Origin: Paraburkholderia aspalathi
Lineage (GTDB): Bacteria > Pseudomonadota > Gammaproteobacteria > Burkholderiales > Burkholderiaceae
Length of the DNA stretch: 64,000 nt
Direction of reading: 5' to 3'
Assembly: GCF_900116445.1 (NCBI RefSeq)
Contig: NZ_FPBH01000001.1
Location: 524,941 to 588,940 of the forward strand
The translations under genes were made by a program, and so were the position numbers. Every line of letters begins with the position of its first letter. Position 1 is the first letter of the stretch. The notes beneath the pieces are model-generated. The model saw only the letters and a list, made by a program, of their open reading frames with translations, was not told the origin of the DNA and ran no database searches. Shown here in pieces: positions 46,194 through 55,416 of the stretch.

Positions 46194-46323
46194 GGCCGTC
46201 ACCAAACTGTTTTACCTGGCCCTGAACAACATCAGCAAGAAGTGGACGATGCCGATCCGCGACTGGAAGGCCGCACTGAACCGCTTCACGATCCAGTTCG
46301 AAGAGCGGCTGGTGCCGGGTTAA
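46183..46323 (+). pseudogene. IS256-family transposase C-terminal fragment
   Basis: [20 protein letters not shown] and [20 protein letters not shown] are the conserved tail of Mutator/IS256 transposases. A following TTTACACAAAATTCCGG looks like the corresponding terminal repeat. The fragment overlaps the last codons of the hybrid kinase gene. Confidence 0.7.
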
Positions 46324-46697
46324 ACCTCAACCCGTTTACACAAAATTCCGGACACCTCCACGAGAAATGAGGATCGCCTTGCCCAAGTTCACCACTTCGC
46401 CGATCGTCACAACTCGATAACGTCGTGCCAACTCCCGCGCCCTGATCCAAAACAAGACTTTTTCAACACAATCCAACCGGCAACTGCCTCTCGTCGCTTC
46501 GTTAAACGACGTCGACCTTCGAGCATCGGCCGAAGGTTTGCAGTCGATCTCCTCATCTGAGACGAACGTCTCAATGAGGTCGATGGTGCATTGCGGTGTG
46601 ATCTCTGCGAAAGCGCGTGGTACAACACTTGAACCAACGAAGTATCGATGTGCCGCGCAAAATGCGCGCGCCGCTATCGGACCGCCGGAGACTCGCC
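46324..46697. other. Gap before the AcoR-like regulator
   Basis: Beyond the IS256 end I see no supported gene or element in this stretch. Confidence 0.25.
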
Positions 46698-47840
46698 ATG
46701 CCCTATGTTCCGCAGACCCGACATATCGAACGCGTGCGCAGTGCAATCGAGGCGCGTGCGCCCCGCCCGGGCGACGGTGCGTCGCCCCGACTCGTGTCAT
46801 CGTACCGGCGTTCGCTCGAACAACATCACCTCGATCCGGGTGCCACGGTCGGGCCCCGTATCCTCACGACGCCGGAGCTTCGCGATGTTCGCCAACGCGA
46901 GGAACGGGTGCTGCGCGCATCGGGGCAGTGCCTGTCGCAGCTGCACGAGATGGTGCGAGAAGCTGACTATTGCGTGATGCTTACCGACGCGGCTGGAGTG
47001 ACGATTGACTATCGCGTCGACCCTGACCGGCGCAACGCGTTCAAGCGCGCGGGGCTGTACCCGGGTTCGTGTTGGTCGGAGCGCGAGGAAGGCACCTGCG
47101 GCATCGCGACCGTGCTGCTCGACCGCGAGCCGATCACAGTGCACAAATTCGACCATTTTCGCGCCGCGTTCACTACGCTGACGTGCAGCGCTTCACCGAT
47201 CTTCGGCCTTTCCGGCGAGCTGATTGGCGTGCTGGACGCATCGGCCGTACTGTCGCCGGACGAACGCGAGAGCCAGCGCCTCGTCAACCATATCGTGCGA
47301 CAAAGCGCGATTCTGATCGAGAACAGCTATTTTCTCCACGCCACGGCGAACCGCTGGGTGATGCTTGCACACCGCAATCGCCACTACGTGGAATCGCAGC
47401 CCGAGATCCTCATTGCCTTCGACGAGCGCGGCTGGGCTGTTGCCGCGAACCGCCGGGCAAGGGAATGCGTGCCGGGCCTCGATCGCTTGCCGTGTGATGC
47501 GTCGGAACTCTTCAATACCCGCGTCTTACGGCTGCTCGATGCCCGCATGGGAAGCGACTTTATATCGCTGCGGCTCGCGCGCAGCGGCGAGCCGCTTTTC
47601 GCGCGGGTGCGCCAGCCGGTGTTCCAGACGCTGCACCGGCACAGCACACCGGCCGCGGCCCTTGGCGCGCCGAAAGCACCTGTATGCGAAGCCGATATGA
47701 CCGAACGGCGACGTATCGTCAACGCGCTCACGACGGCCAAGTGGCGCCCGATCGAAGCGGCGAAGCTGCTCGGCATGTCGCGAGCGACACTCTACCGGCG
47801 CATCGCAAAGCACGACATTGTGCCGCCGCATCGGCGCTGA
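46698..47840 (+). CDS. AcoR-like GAF/Fis regulator lacking the AAA+ domain
   Basis: A 380-residue regulator. An N-terminal GAF-type sensor (about 70-215, with GSCWSEREEGTCGIATVLLD as landmark) and a linker are followed by a C-terminal Fis-type helix-turn-helix (AAKLLGMSRATLYRRIAKH). Full-length AcoR proteins carry a sigma-54-interacting AAA+ domain with GAFTGA between these parts; none is present here. It could act at sigma-70 promoters. The start at 46698 has GGAG eight bases upstream. It lies just upstream of a flavin monooxygenase and acetoin genes, which it may control. Confidence 0.78.
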   Translation: MPYVPQTRHIERVRSAIEARAPRPGDGASPRLVSSYRRSLEQHHLDPGATVGPRILTTPELRDVRQREERVLRASGQCLSQLHEMVREADYCVMLTDAAGVTIDYRVDPDRRNAFKRAGLYPGSCWSEREEGTCGIATVLLDREPITVHKFDHFRAAFTTLTCSASPIFGLSGELIGVLDASAVLSPDERESQRLVNHIVRQSAILIENSYFLHATANRWVMLAHRNRHYVESQPEILIAFDERGWAVAANRRARECVPGLDRLPCDASELFNTRVLRLLDARMGSDFISLRLARSGEPLFARVRQPVFQTLHRHSTPAAALGAPKAPVCEADMTERRRIVNALTTAKWRPIEAAKLLGMSRATLYRRIAKHDIVPPHRR

Positions 47841-47931
47841 TTCACTCGGCTTTTAGCGCCCCAATTCCAGTGCGGCCGAGAAACCCGCCTTCAGCAATGT
47901 ATTGACCATCCGTTCTAATGGAGGAGTAACC

Positions 47932-49734
47932 GTGGCCGAAGCCAATCCTATCTCTGTCGTAGCAGGCATGCTCGAGCGACTGAACACTGCGCTCGCGAAC
48001 CGGGACATTCCCGCCGTCGTCGAGTTGTTCCAGCCGGACTGTTATTGGCGTGACCTCGTGAGTCTCACCTGGAACATCAAGACCATGGAAGGTTGCGAAC
48101 AGATCGCTGCGATGCTGGACGCGCAACTGGATAGCGCCGAACCCTCGAATTTTCGCGTCGCAACGGGTGAGCCCGAAACCGAAGCGGATGGGATCGCGCA
48201 GGCGTGGATCACGTTCGAGACGGGCGTTGCGCGCGGCAATGGTTTCATCCGCCTGAAGAACGGCCGGATCTGGACGTTGCTCACGGTGATGAGCGAACTG
48301 AAGGGCCACGAGGAGCCGAAGAATTTCAAGCGGCCGATGGGCGCGGAGCACGGCGCGCGCGCTGGCCGAACGAGCTGGAAGGAACATCGCGAGCATGAAA
48401 GTGAAACGCTGGGTGTGACGAAGCAGCCGTATTGTCTGATCGTCGGTGGCGGACAGGGCGGCATCGCGCTCGGTGCGCGGCTGCGGCAATTGAACGTGCC
48501 GACCATCATCCTCGACAAGAACGACAAGCCGGGCGACGCATGGCGCAAGCGCTACAAGACACTGTGCCTGCACGATCCCGTCTGGTACGACCACATGCCT
48601 TATCTGCCGTTTCCCGACAACTGGCCGGTTTTCACTCCTAAGGACAAAGTGGGCGACTGGCTCGAGATGTACACGAAGGTGATGGAGCTGAACTACTGGA
48701 GCTCGACCACCTGCAAATCGGCGCGCTACGACGAAGCCGCGAAAGAATGGGTGGTGGAAGTCGAGCGTGGCGGCGAGACGCTGACGCTGCGCCCCAAACA
48801 ACTCGTGCTTGCAACGGGCATGTCGGGCAAACCGAATATTCCCGCGTTCAAAGGCCGCGACGTGTTCAAGGGCGAGCAGCACCATTCGTCGCAACATCCG
48901 GGACCCGATGCGTATCGCGGCAAGAAAGTGGTGGTGATCGGCGCGAATAATTCGTCGCACGACATCTGTGGCGCGCTATGGGAAGCGGGCGTGGACGTCA
49001 CCATGGTCCAGCGCTCGTCGACGCATATCGTGAAGTCGGAATCGCTGATGGAGCATGCGCTCGGCGATCTTTATTCCGAGCGTGCGGTCGCCTCGGGTAT
49101 GACGACATGGAAAGCCGACATGACCTTCGCGTCGTTGCCCTACAAGATCCTCCACGAGTTCCAGATTCCCGTCTACGAGAAGATCCGGGAACTCGACGCC
49201 GAGTTTTACGCGCGGCTCGAACGCGCGGGTTTTATGCTCGATTTCGGCGACGACGGCTCGGGTCTCTTCATGAAGTATCTGCGGCGCGGCTCGGGCTATT
49301 ACATCGACGTCGGCGCGTCCGATCTCGTCGCCGATGGCAAGATCAAGTTGAAAAGTGGCGTCGACGTGGTGGAGCTGAAAGCGCATTCGGTGCTGCTGTC
49401 AGACGGCACCGAGTTGCCGGCCGACCTCGTTGTCTATGCGACGGGTTATGGATCGATGAACGGCTGGGCCGCCGATCTGATCTCTCGCGAAGTCGCCGAC
49501 AAGGTGGGCAAAGTGTGGGGCCTCGGCTCCGCTACGACGAAAGACCCGGGACCGTGGGAAGGCGAGCAGCGCAACATGTGGAAGCCGACGCAGCAGCAGG
49601 CGCTGTGGTTCCACGGCGGCAATCTGCATCAGTCGCGCCACTACTCGCAGTATCTGTCGCTACAACTGAAGGCGCGCATGGAAGGCATTCCGACGCCCGT
49701 ATTCGGGCTTCCGAAAGTTCATCACCGGTTGTAA
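47932..49734 (+). CDS. Flavin-containing monooxygenase with N-terminal NTF2/SnoaL-like domain
   Basis: A 600-residue protein. Residues 1-120 look like an NTF2/SnoaL-type pocket domain (MLERLNTALANRDIPAVVEL, then LFQPDCYWRD). The rest is a two-dinucleotide flavoprotein: FAD loop IVGGGQGGIALGARL near residue 165, fingerprint FKGEQHHSSQH, and NADPH loop VIGANNSSHDICGA. The fingerprint is FxGxxxHxxxH rather than the Baeyer-Villiger form ending in Trp. The GTG start has GGAGGA nine bases upstream. A ketone or carbonyl substrate is plausible given the acetoin genes downstream; not proven. Confidence 0.78.
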   Translation: MAEANPISVVAGMLERLNTALANRDIPAVVELFQPDCYWRDLVSLTWNIKTMEGCEQIAAMLDAQLDSAEPSNFRVATGEPETEADGIAQAWITFETGVARGNGFIRLKNGRIWTLLTVMSELKGHEEPKNFKRPMGAEHGARAGRTSWKEHREHESETLGVTKQPYCLIVGGGQGGIALGARLRQLNVPTIILDKNDKPGDAWRKRYKTLCLHDPVWYDHMPYLPFPDNWPVFTPKDKVGDWLEMYTKVMELNYWSSTTCKSARYDEAAKEWVVEVERGGETLTLRPKQLVLATGMSGKPNIPAFKGRDVFKGEQHHSSQHPGPDAYRGKKVVVIGANNSSHDICGALWEAGVDVTMVQRSSTHIVKSESLMEHALGDLYSERAVASGMTTWKADMTFASLPYKILHEFQIPVYEKIRELDAEFYARLERAGFMLDFGDDGSGLFMKYLRRGSGYYIDVGASDLVADGKIKLKSGVDVVELKAHSVLLSDGTELPADLVVYATGYGSMNGWAADLISREVADKVGKVWGLGSATTKDPGPWEGEQRNMWKPTQQQALWFHGGNLHQSRHYSQYLSLQLKARMEGIPTPVFGLPKVHHRL

Positions 49735-49931
49735 CGCGACCGAGGACATTCGGCGCTGAACACAGGTCAAGGTGTCGACAGAGATCAGACATAAAAATTC
49801 ACTCATGAGGCGATAGGCATGGCGGAACAGCAGTGTGTTTCGCGCATGATGAAAGCGACGGTCCGGCAGCACATTCTTCCTGAGGCAGGGAAATAGGGCT
49901 GCCGGATCAAATTTCTACGAAAGGAAATCAG

Positions 49932-50711
49932 ATGACCATTCATACGAAGGTGGCGCTCGTCACGGGCGCCGGGCAAGGTATCGGCCGCGGCATTGCGTTG
50001 CGGCTCGCGAGGGACGGTGCCGATCTTGCGTTGGTTGACGTCAACGTAGAGAAATTGGAGGTGGTTGCTGCCGAGATTCGCGATCTCGGCCGACGGGCGA
50101 CCATCTACGTGGCCGATGTGTCGAAGCGGGACGAAATCTATGCTGCCGTCGAACATGCTGCAGATGAACTAGGCACCCTCGACATCATGGTGAACAACGC
50201 CGGTATCGCTCAAGTGCAAGCCCTTCTCGATGTCACACCGGCGGAGGTAGAGCAGATTCTGAAGGTTAACATCGAGGGCGTTCTGTGGGGCATTCAGGCT
50301 GCCGCGAAGAAATTCAAGGCGCTTAAAAAGAAAGGAAAAATCATCAATGCGGCTTCAATTGCGGCTCATGATGCATTCGCATTGCTTGGCGTCTATTGCG
50401 CAACGAAGTTCGCGGTTCGTGCGTTGACGCAAGCGGCGGCCAAGGAATTGGCGAGTGACGGGATCACGGTCAATGCCTATTGTCCAGGTGTGGTCGGGAC
50501 GGACATGTGGGTTGAGATAGACAAACGCATGGCCGAAATAACAGGGGTGCCCGTCGGCGAAACATACAAGAAATACGTGGAGGGGATAGCACTAGGTCGC
50601 GCTGAAACACCAGACGACGTTGCTGGATTGGTTTCCTACCTGGCCGGACCCGATGCCGACTATATGACTGGACAGGCACCGATGATCGACGGAGGACTGG
50701 TGTACCGATAG
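49932..50711 (+). CDS. budC: Acetoin / diacetyl reductase (SDR family)
   Basis: A 259-residue short-chain dehydrogenase. The NAD motif TGAGQGIGRG, NNAGIA, the catalytic Ser in NAASIAAHDAF and YCATK are in place. CPGVVGTDMW and the insertion around EITGVPVGETYKKYVEGIAL are characteristic of (S)-acetoin-forming diacetyl reductase / meso-butanediol dehydrogenase. AAAGGAAATCAG precedes the start. It fits with the butanediol dehydrogenase at 52259. Confidence 0.82.
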   Translation: MTIHTKVALVTGAGQGIGRGIALRLARDGADLALVDVNVEKLEVVAAEIRDLGRRATIYVADVSKRDEIYAAVEHAADELGTLDIMVNNAGIAQVQALLDVTPAEVEQILKVNIEGVLWGIQAAAKKFKALKKKGKIINAASIAAHDAFALLGVYCATKFAVRALTQAAAKELASDGITVNAYCPGVVGTDMWVEIDKRMAEITGVPVGETYKKYVEGIALGRAETPDDVAGLVSYLAGPDADYMTGQAPMIDGGLVYR

Positions 50712-50883
50712 CGTGCTGGCGCCCGGGTATCTGGCCCGATCGGCCAGTCGCCGGTCGACGCCCGCTCACTCCAAAGCGCCACGTTGACCGACGCGGCTGC
50801 GCTCTTTTCGTCCGATTTTCAAGCGCGCGATTGACCATAGTGGGTCCAGCGCGCTATTCGATCGGACTTTTATCGTATTGGAT

Positions 50884-52047
50884 ATGCCGATCATGGAACC
50901 CATCAGCTCCAACATTGCTGCACAAGAGGAACTCTCCGTTGCGCCTACGGGATTAGTACTGCAGCCTTTCGTGTTCTCAATTGCCGTGTTTTTTGTTGTG
51001 CACGCCATAAGCCTTGGCATATGGCGTCTGTTTGTCGACGCAAAATTCGCCGTCTGGAAGTATTCCCCGCAGCCGTTCGGCATGTACCTGTTCTGGGGCA
51101 TCCTGGTGCTCGTTTTCATCGGTTTTAATTTCGGTATGGCCGGGTTCTCGACGTTCAAACAACCTGCCCGGGGCTGTATCGCGACCGTTGTTACGGTTGG
51201 GCTTGCATTCCTCTTGCCGGGCGTACTCGTCTATGGCTATGGCGCATTGGACCCGACGTTTACCTCAGTCGGCGGTGTCGGATATGGCGCGGCCGGCCTT
51301 ATCGTGTTGATCGGTTTTTATGGCTTCGGCATTCTGGCTACAGGCATGTCCGGATGGCCGTGGTCAGATAGCGGGGTGAGACCTGTAGTTGGCAGTGTCG
51401 CGCAATTGGCCGGCGGTTGTTGCCTCACGGGACTCGGTTATTTTCTGCTTATATACCCGAACCTGACGACTGCTTCTGAGCCTCACGCGCCCCTGCTTGC
51501 CCTGCCGGTGGCGATCGGCTGGTTCTATTCCGTTATCGTCGCGTGGCTAACGACTTTCCTTATTTTCGACAACTGGCCGTGGAGCATGCTGAAGCGAAAA
51601 AGTCAGACGGCGCTTGCGGCACTGGTCGGAAATTTTCTACTGGGGACAGCACTCTACGCAGGACATCTCGCGCTGCTCAGATGGGTTCTCATTCCTTCCA
51701 GCGCTCTCGAAAAACTCGGTACAACGCTCCCAATCTGGCCCGCTCAGTTGGGTGTGTGGATCGCTTTCTGGCTGATCTTCTGGGCCAACGTTGCGGGCAA
51801 TTGGCCGAACCGGTTTGGCATGTTGACGAATCGTGTAATACGCGCATCGATTTGCTGGGGCCTTGGTTTGATCTCTTTTGAAATCTATACGCGATGGTTT
51901 GCCGTATCGGTACTTCATGAAGCGGAAATAGTACCCGGCTTTGGCGGTGACCCGCTCACCTGGGTTGATCTACTCAACTACGTCATGCTGATTTATGTCG
52001 TCTATTTTGAATTCTATGGCCTTTCAAAAGAGAAATCGGCGAATTGA
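50884..52047 (+). CDS. Polytopic membrane protein, unknown function
   Basis: 387 residues with roughly ten hydrophobic segments and several Trp/Gly-rich turns (SGWPWSDSGVRPVVG, FWANVAGNWPNRFG). The topology suggests an integral inner-membrane protein. I do not recognise the family. It lies between an acetoin reductase and a butanediol dehydrogenase on the same strand, so a transport or sensing role in acetoin metabolism is conceivable. The ribosome-binding site is weak; starts at 50878 (TTG) and 50893 are alternatives. Confidence 0.65.
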   Translation: MPIMEPISSNIAAQEELSVAPTGLVLQPFVFSIAVFFVVHAISLGIWRLFVDAKFAVWKYSPQPFGMYLFWGILVLVFIGFNFGMAGFSTFKQPARGCIATVVTVGLAFLLPGVLVYGYGALDPTFTSVGGVGYGAAGLIVLIGFYGFGILATGMSGWPWSDSGVRPVVGSVAQLAGGCCLTGLGYFLLIYPNLTTASEPHAPLLALPVAIGWFYSVIVAWLTTFLIFDNWPWSMLKRKSQTALAALVGNFLLGTALYAGHLALLRWVLIPSSALEKLGTTLPIWPAQLGVWIAFWLIFWANVAGNWPNRFGMLTNRVIRASICWGLGLISFEIYTRWFAVSVLHEAEIVPGFGGDPLTWVDLLNYVMLIYVVYFEFYGLSKEKSAN

Positions 52048-52258
52048 TCAAAGAGCCAGACAAGCTCAAATTTCTTGAAACCATATCGACCGGGACGGCG
52101 GTTTTCCCATTCGGTTGAAATGAACCTTCCAGGAAGTGTTTCAGGCTAATCGAAAGAAAGACCACCACGTTGGTAGCCGCCCACTACTCTGCGGGCAAAG
52201 AGTGTCGCATTGTGACGTGCGACGTGAATTCTGTATTTAACAGAAGGAGTCGTTCACT

Positions 52259-53308
52259 ATGAAAGCTGCTGTCTACTATGGTAATCGCCAAATCACAATT
52301 GACGACGTTCCAGAGCCGTCGCCATCGAAAGGCGAAGTGAAGATCAAGGTCAGTCGAAACGGCATCTGCGGTACTGACATCCACGAATACTACGACGGTC
52401 CGGTCCTGATTCCAAAGACTGAGCCACATCCACTGACTGGCAAGACCTTGCCCGTCGTGATCGGGCATGAGTTCTCGGGAACTGTAGTGGAAGTGGGGCC
52501 CGACGTCACCGGTATCGAGGAAGGGGACAACGTCGCGATCGAACCGGTCATTCGCTGTGGCATGTGCAGGCCATGTAGATCCGGCTTTTACAACGTGTGC
52601 CGATGTGTCGGATTTCAGGGACTCTCGTCCGATGGTGGGATGGCGGAATATGCGGTCGTACCGAGTCACATGGTTCACAAGCTAACCGGCAACGTTCCCG
52701 TCGAAATGGGCGCATTGGTCGAACCAATGGCGGTCGCCTACCACGCGGCCACCCTCGGAGATGTGACCGACCAGAGTCGTACGCTTATTTTCGGCGCGGG
52801 TCCGATTGGCATAGGTCTGTGGTTCGCTTTGCGCGGTATGGGCGTAACCGAGATCGACGTGGTAGAGCCATCGGCGATCCGTCGCAAAGCAATTGAAGGG
52901 CTAGGAGCGCGCACTATCGATCCGACGAGCGTTGACGTGCCGGCCTTTATCGCGGATAGAACCAACGGTGAAGGAGTCGATGCCGCGTACGACGCCGCTG
53001 GCGTCCCGGCTGCAATCTCGTCTGCGTTGAAATCGTTGGGCGAGCACCGGACTCTTGTGAGTGTTGCAATCTACGACAAGCCAATGCTTACACCATTGCT
53101 CGAGACTGTCATGCGGGAACGGCGCATACAGGGGACGCTCTGTTACACAGGCAAGGACTACAAGAGCGTGATCGACCTGATGGAGCGCGGACACTACAGG
53201 ACCACGGGTTGGGTGGAAACCGTGCCGCTGGAGAATGTACTCTCAGAAGGTTTCGAGGAACTGCGGGCTGGGCGGAAAATGAAAGTGTTGGTTGACCCGG
53301 CACAATAG
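52259..53308 (+). CDS. 2,3-butanediol dehydrogenase, zinc-dependent
   Basis: A 349-residue medium-chain dehydrogenase. Catalytic-zinc residues are in GICGTDIHEYYDG and GHEFSGTV. The structural-zinc cysteines are in RCGMCRPCRSGFYNVC, and the NAD loop is FGAGPIGIG. The EYYDGPVLIP segment after the first zinc ligand is typical of (R,R)-butanediol dehydrogenases. GAAGGAG lies upstream. It oxidises butanediol to acetoin, complementing the SDR at 49932. Confidence 0.85.
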   Translation: MKAAVYYGNRQITIDDVPEPSPSKGEVKIKVSRNGICGTDIHEYYDGPVLIPKTEPHPLTGKTLPVVIGHEFSGTVVEVGPDVTGIEEGDNVAIEPVIRCGMCRPCRSGFYNVCRCVGFQGLSSDGGMAEYAVVPSHMVHKLTGNVPVEMGALVEPMAVAYHAATLGDVTDQSRTLIFGAGPIGIGLWFALRGMGVTEIDVVEPSAIRRKAIEGLGARTIDPTSVDVPAFIADRTNGEGVDAAYDAAGVPAAISSALKSLGEHRTLVSVAIYDKPMLTPLLETVMRERRIQGTLCYTGKDYKSVIDLMERGHYRTTGWVETVPLENVLSEGFEELRAGRKMKVLVDPAQ

Positions 53309-53595
53309 AAACCAGTCGCGGAAGGGGCCGTTGCTGACATGGGGCACACTCCGTTCTATGGCAGCATGCGGCGCTCACCGACCTTAGGCGGTGCCGGGTA
53401 CCCGTTCTCCAGAATCAGACTTGTATCCCAGCGCTTGCGAGGAACTGTTTGTTCGTCGCGGAAGCGCCGCCGCTACCTTCGATGAACGCACCACTAGATA
53501 TCGTTCCTGCTGCGCCGGTGACGTGCGATCTGGCAGCGGGCAGCGGCGTTGCCGATGTTTGCCGTGCACGCGCTCGTGCATCGAGTTCAGGCGTG
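53309..53595. other. Gap after the butanediol dehydrogenase
   Basis: No supported gene; start of the IS-remnant region. Confidence 0.25.
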
Positions 53596-53890
53596 TCTGC
53601 GGCAGCCCCGAAGGAAGCCGTGCCGCCCCATCTGCCACGCGAAGAACGCGTGCTCGAGCCCGACTCGACGTGCCCGAAGTGCAACAACGCCATGGAGTTG
53701 CTCGGCGAGGACGTGTCCGAGCAACTCGCGCGCGTCACGGCGATGTTCAAGGTCATCCGCAGGATCCGTCGCAAGCGGATCTGCACCGGTTGCGGCCATA
53801 TCGTGCAACCACCCATGCCGGGGCTGCCGATCGAGCGCAGCATCGCGCATCCGAGCTTGCTGGCCGACATCGTTGTTGCCTATGCCGCCT
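53596..53890 (+). pseudogene. IS66 transposase zinc-finger-domain fragment
   Basis: LPREERVLEPDSTCPKCN, LGEDVSEQLARVTAMFKVIR and ICTGCGHIVQPPMPGLPIER match the N-terminal zinc-binding region of IS66 transposases. The frame then leaves the family. Confidence 0.7.
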
Positions 53891-53967
53891 TCCGGACTAT
53901 GCCGCACAGTCGACAGCGATGGGAGACGTACGATTTTGTTCCGTCGTTCGCGCGGCATAGTTCAGGC

Positions 53968-54195
53968 CTATAAGGACTCGAGGAACCTCAGAAGTGGATC
54001 GGGAGGCCGATACTTCCCGCGACGCGCGCTCGGTACCGTGGTCTTGGCTAACACCGCTGACTTCATCTCGAGATCAGCGTCAAGATACATCTGGGTTGTC
54101 TCCGCCGACTCGTGGCCCAGCCACAATGCGATCACAGTTCGACCAACACCTGCGCGCAGCATTTCCATTGCTGTCGTGTGTCTCTTATATCGCTG
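53968..54195 (-). pseudogene. Phage-integrase C-terminal fragment
   Basis: RHTTAMEMLRAGVGRTVIAL and WLGHESAETTQMYLDADL form box II and the His/Tyr box of an XerD-like integrase. The N-terminal part is missing and is replaced near 54200 by the inverted-repeat segment. Confidence 0.7.
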
Positions 54196-54207
54196 GGTAA
54201 ATATGGG

Positions 54208-54295
54208 AGAGGATTTTTTGGTTACCGATCGCGGCCGCGGAGGCATAACGGAGCCGATCAGGATCAGCCCGCGAGCGGTAACCAAAAAATCCTCT
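54208..54295. repeat. 88-bp element with perfect 20-bp inverted repeats
   Basis: AGAGGATTTTTTGGTTACCG at 54208-54227 is exactly complementary to 54276-54295, with a 48-bp spacer. It sits at the junction of an integrase fragment and an IS66 fragment. It could be a MITE-like element, two abutting transposon ends, or a strong hairpin. Confidence 0.8.
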
Positions 54296-54309
54296 GCCCT
54301 ATTCCGCTT

Positions 54310-54421
54310 TCGGAATAGCGTGGCGAAGTATGCGAACCACACGCCGGTGCATCGGCAATCCGAGATCGCGGCACGCGACGGCGTGCGTCTCGATCGGGCC
54401 ACCATTGTCAGCGTCGGATAG
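54310..54421 (+). pseudogene. IS66 transposase core fragment
   Basis: AKYANHTPVHRQSEIAARDG followed by VRLDRATI is the segment of IS66 transposases that normally lies just after the zinc-finger region. The two IS66 pieces are thus separated by about 400 bp of foreign sequence. Confidence 0.6.
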
Positions 54422-54431
54422 GTACTCCCCG

Positions 54432-54516
54432 CCGAACGCGTTGAACCGCAACTCCACACCGGCCGAGCCCAATCAGGTGTTCGCCTCGGACATTACGCAC
54501 ATCTGGACCGAGGGGC
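54432..54516 (+). pseudogene. IS3-family OrfB fragment
   Basis: LNRNSTPAEPNQVFASDITH followed by IWTEG matches the start of the integrase core of IS3-family transposases. Only about 27 residues remain. Confidence 0.55.
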
Positions 54517-54648
54517 AGGGCACCAGCTTGAGCAGTATCGCATCCAGCCTATCAGGACGGTCACGACCTCCGGTATACCCACGGGCACGCTGAGATTCTC
54601 GAAACGTGGGCTAAGCGGCGGTCAGGCCGTCGGTCTGACTGAGTCCCG

Positions 54649-55410
54649 TCACGACTTGCGATGTGGTGGCGGCGTCTGCGGCGCCACAATATCCAGCCAC
54701 GCTGTGATTTGCTGAGGCGCGGCGCCGTCCGTACGAATATCAAATAACAGGTCTGTGCGCGTGCGGGCATAACACGGCGTGAACGCCTGAGACAGAGCCC
54801 GGCTGTTGTCGACAAGCACCGCTGCGTCCGCGATGGTCAATGCGGCACCGATGGCCCGTTGCGTGCGGGGGAATCGTGCAAGGATCTTGTCTGATGCTAC
54901 ATTGTGTCCACCGGCCGCAACGCGCGTGGACACACGCCCCAAGGAGAGTGCTGCGCTGCTCAAACCCACAAAGAGCAGCATGACGAAATAGCCCGCCGCC
55001 TGCAGATTGAGGATCAGCCCAATCTTGCTCTCGTATTCGCCGTCAGGCAGGGCCTTCCAGTGAGAGAAAACCGTTTCAGTGGCAAAGGGCACCTGATTGG
55101 CCATCGCCTGGGCAACAAAGCTCTCAACGCCCTTTTGCGCGACCTGCATCCACATGGTATCGGTGTCGCGCAGGATCTGCGCCCAAGGGCGCAAATGGCC
55201 GTCACTGTCCTTTTCCGGCAGAATGGACAGCATCATCCGGTCGGCGTTGATCAGCGGAATACGGAGGTCGTCGACGATGTGCTCATACCACATGGTCGAT
55301 TTCCCCGAACCATTGTGGCCTGCCAGGACGATGGCGAGCGGTTTGCCGGAGGCTACGGCGAATTTGACGATATCGCTGACTGATTTTTGTATTGGAGTTT
55401 TTCTCGCCAT
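54649..55410 (-). CDS. Zeta-toxin-like P-loop kinase
   Basis: A 253-residue protein of the zeta toxin / COG4185 P-loop family. Walker A is LAGHNGSGKST (about residues 28-38), a catalytic-aspartate segment LINADRMML follows, and FATETVFSHW matches the substrate-binding strand. Zeta toxins phosphorylate UDP-N-acetylglucosamine and block wall synthesis. Others of this wider family have unknown targets. There is no clear ribosome-binding site; it begins six bases after the stop of the repeat-rich gene, so it is probably translationally coupled to it, as toxins usually are to upstream antitoxins. Confidence 0.75.
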   Translation of the reverse strand: MARKTPIQKSVSDIVKFAVASGKPLAIVLAGHNGSGKSTMWYEHIVDDLRIPLINADRMMLSILPEKDSDGHLRPWAQILRDTDTMWMQVAQKGVESFVAQAMANQVPFATETVFSHWKALPDGEYESKIGLILNLQAAGYFVMLLFVGLSSAALSLGRVSTRVAAGGHNVASDKILARFPRTQRAIGAALTIADAAVLVDNSRALSQAFTPCYARTRTDLLFDIRTDGAAPQQITAWLDIVAPQTPPPHRKS

Positions 55411-55416
55411 ACGAAA

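Noticed and set aside
46698..47840. Sigma-54 activator
   Set aside because: No AAA+ domain or GAFTGA motif, and I found no -24/-12 promoter before the downstream genes.
54208..54295. Integron attC site
   Set aside because: The arms do not carry the required core sites and there is no integron integrase.
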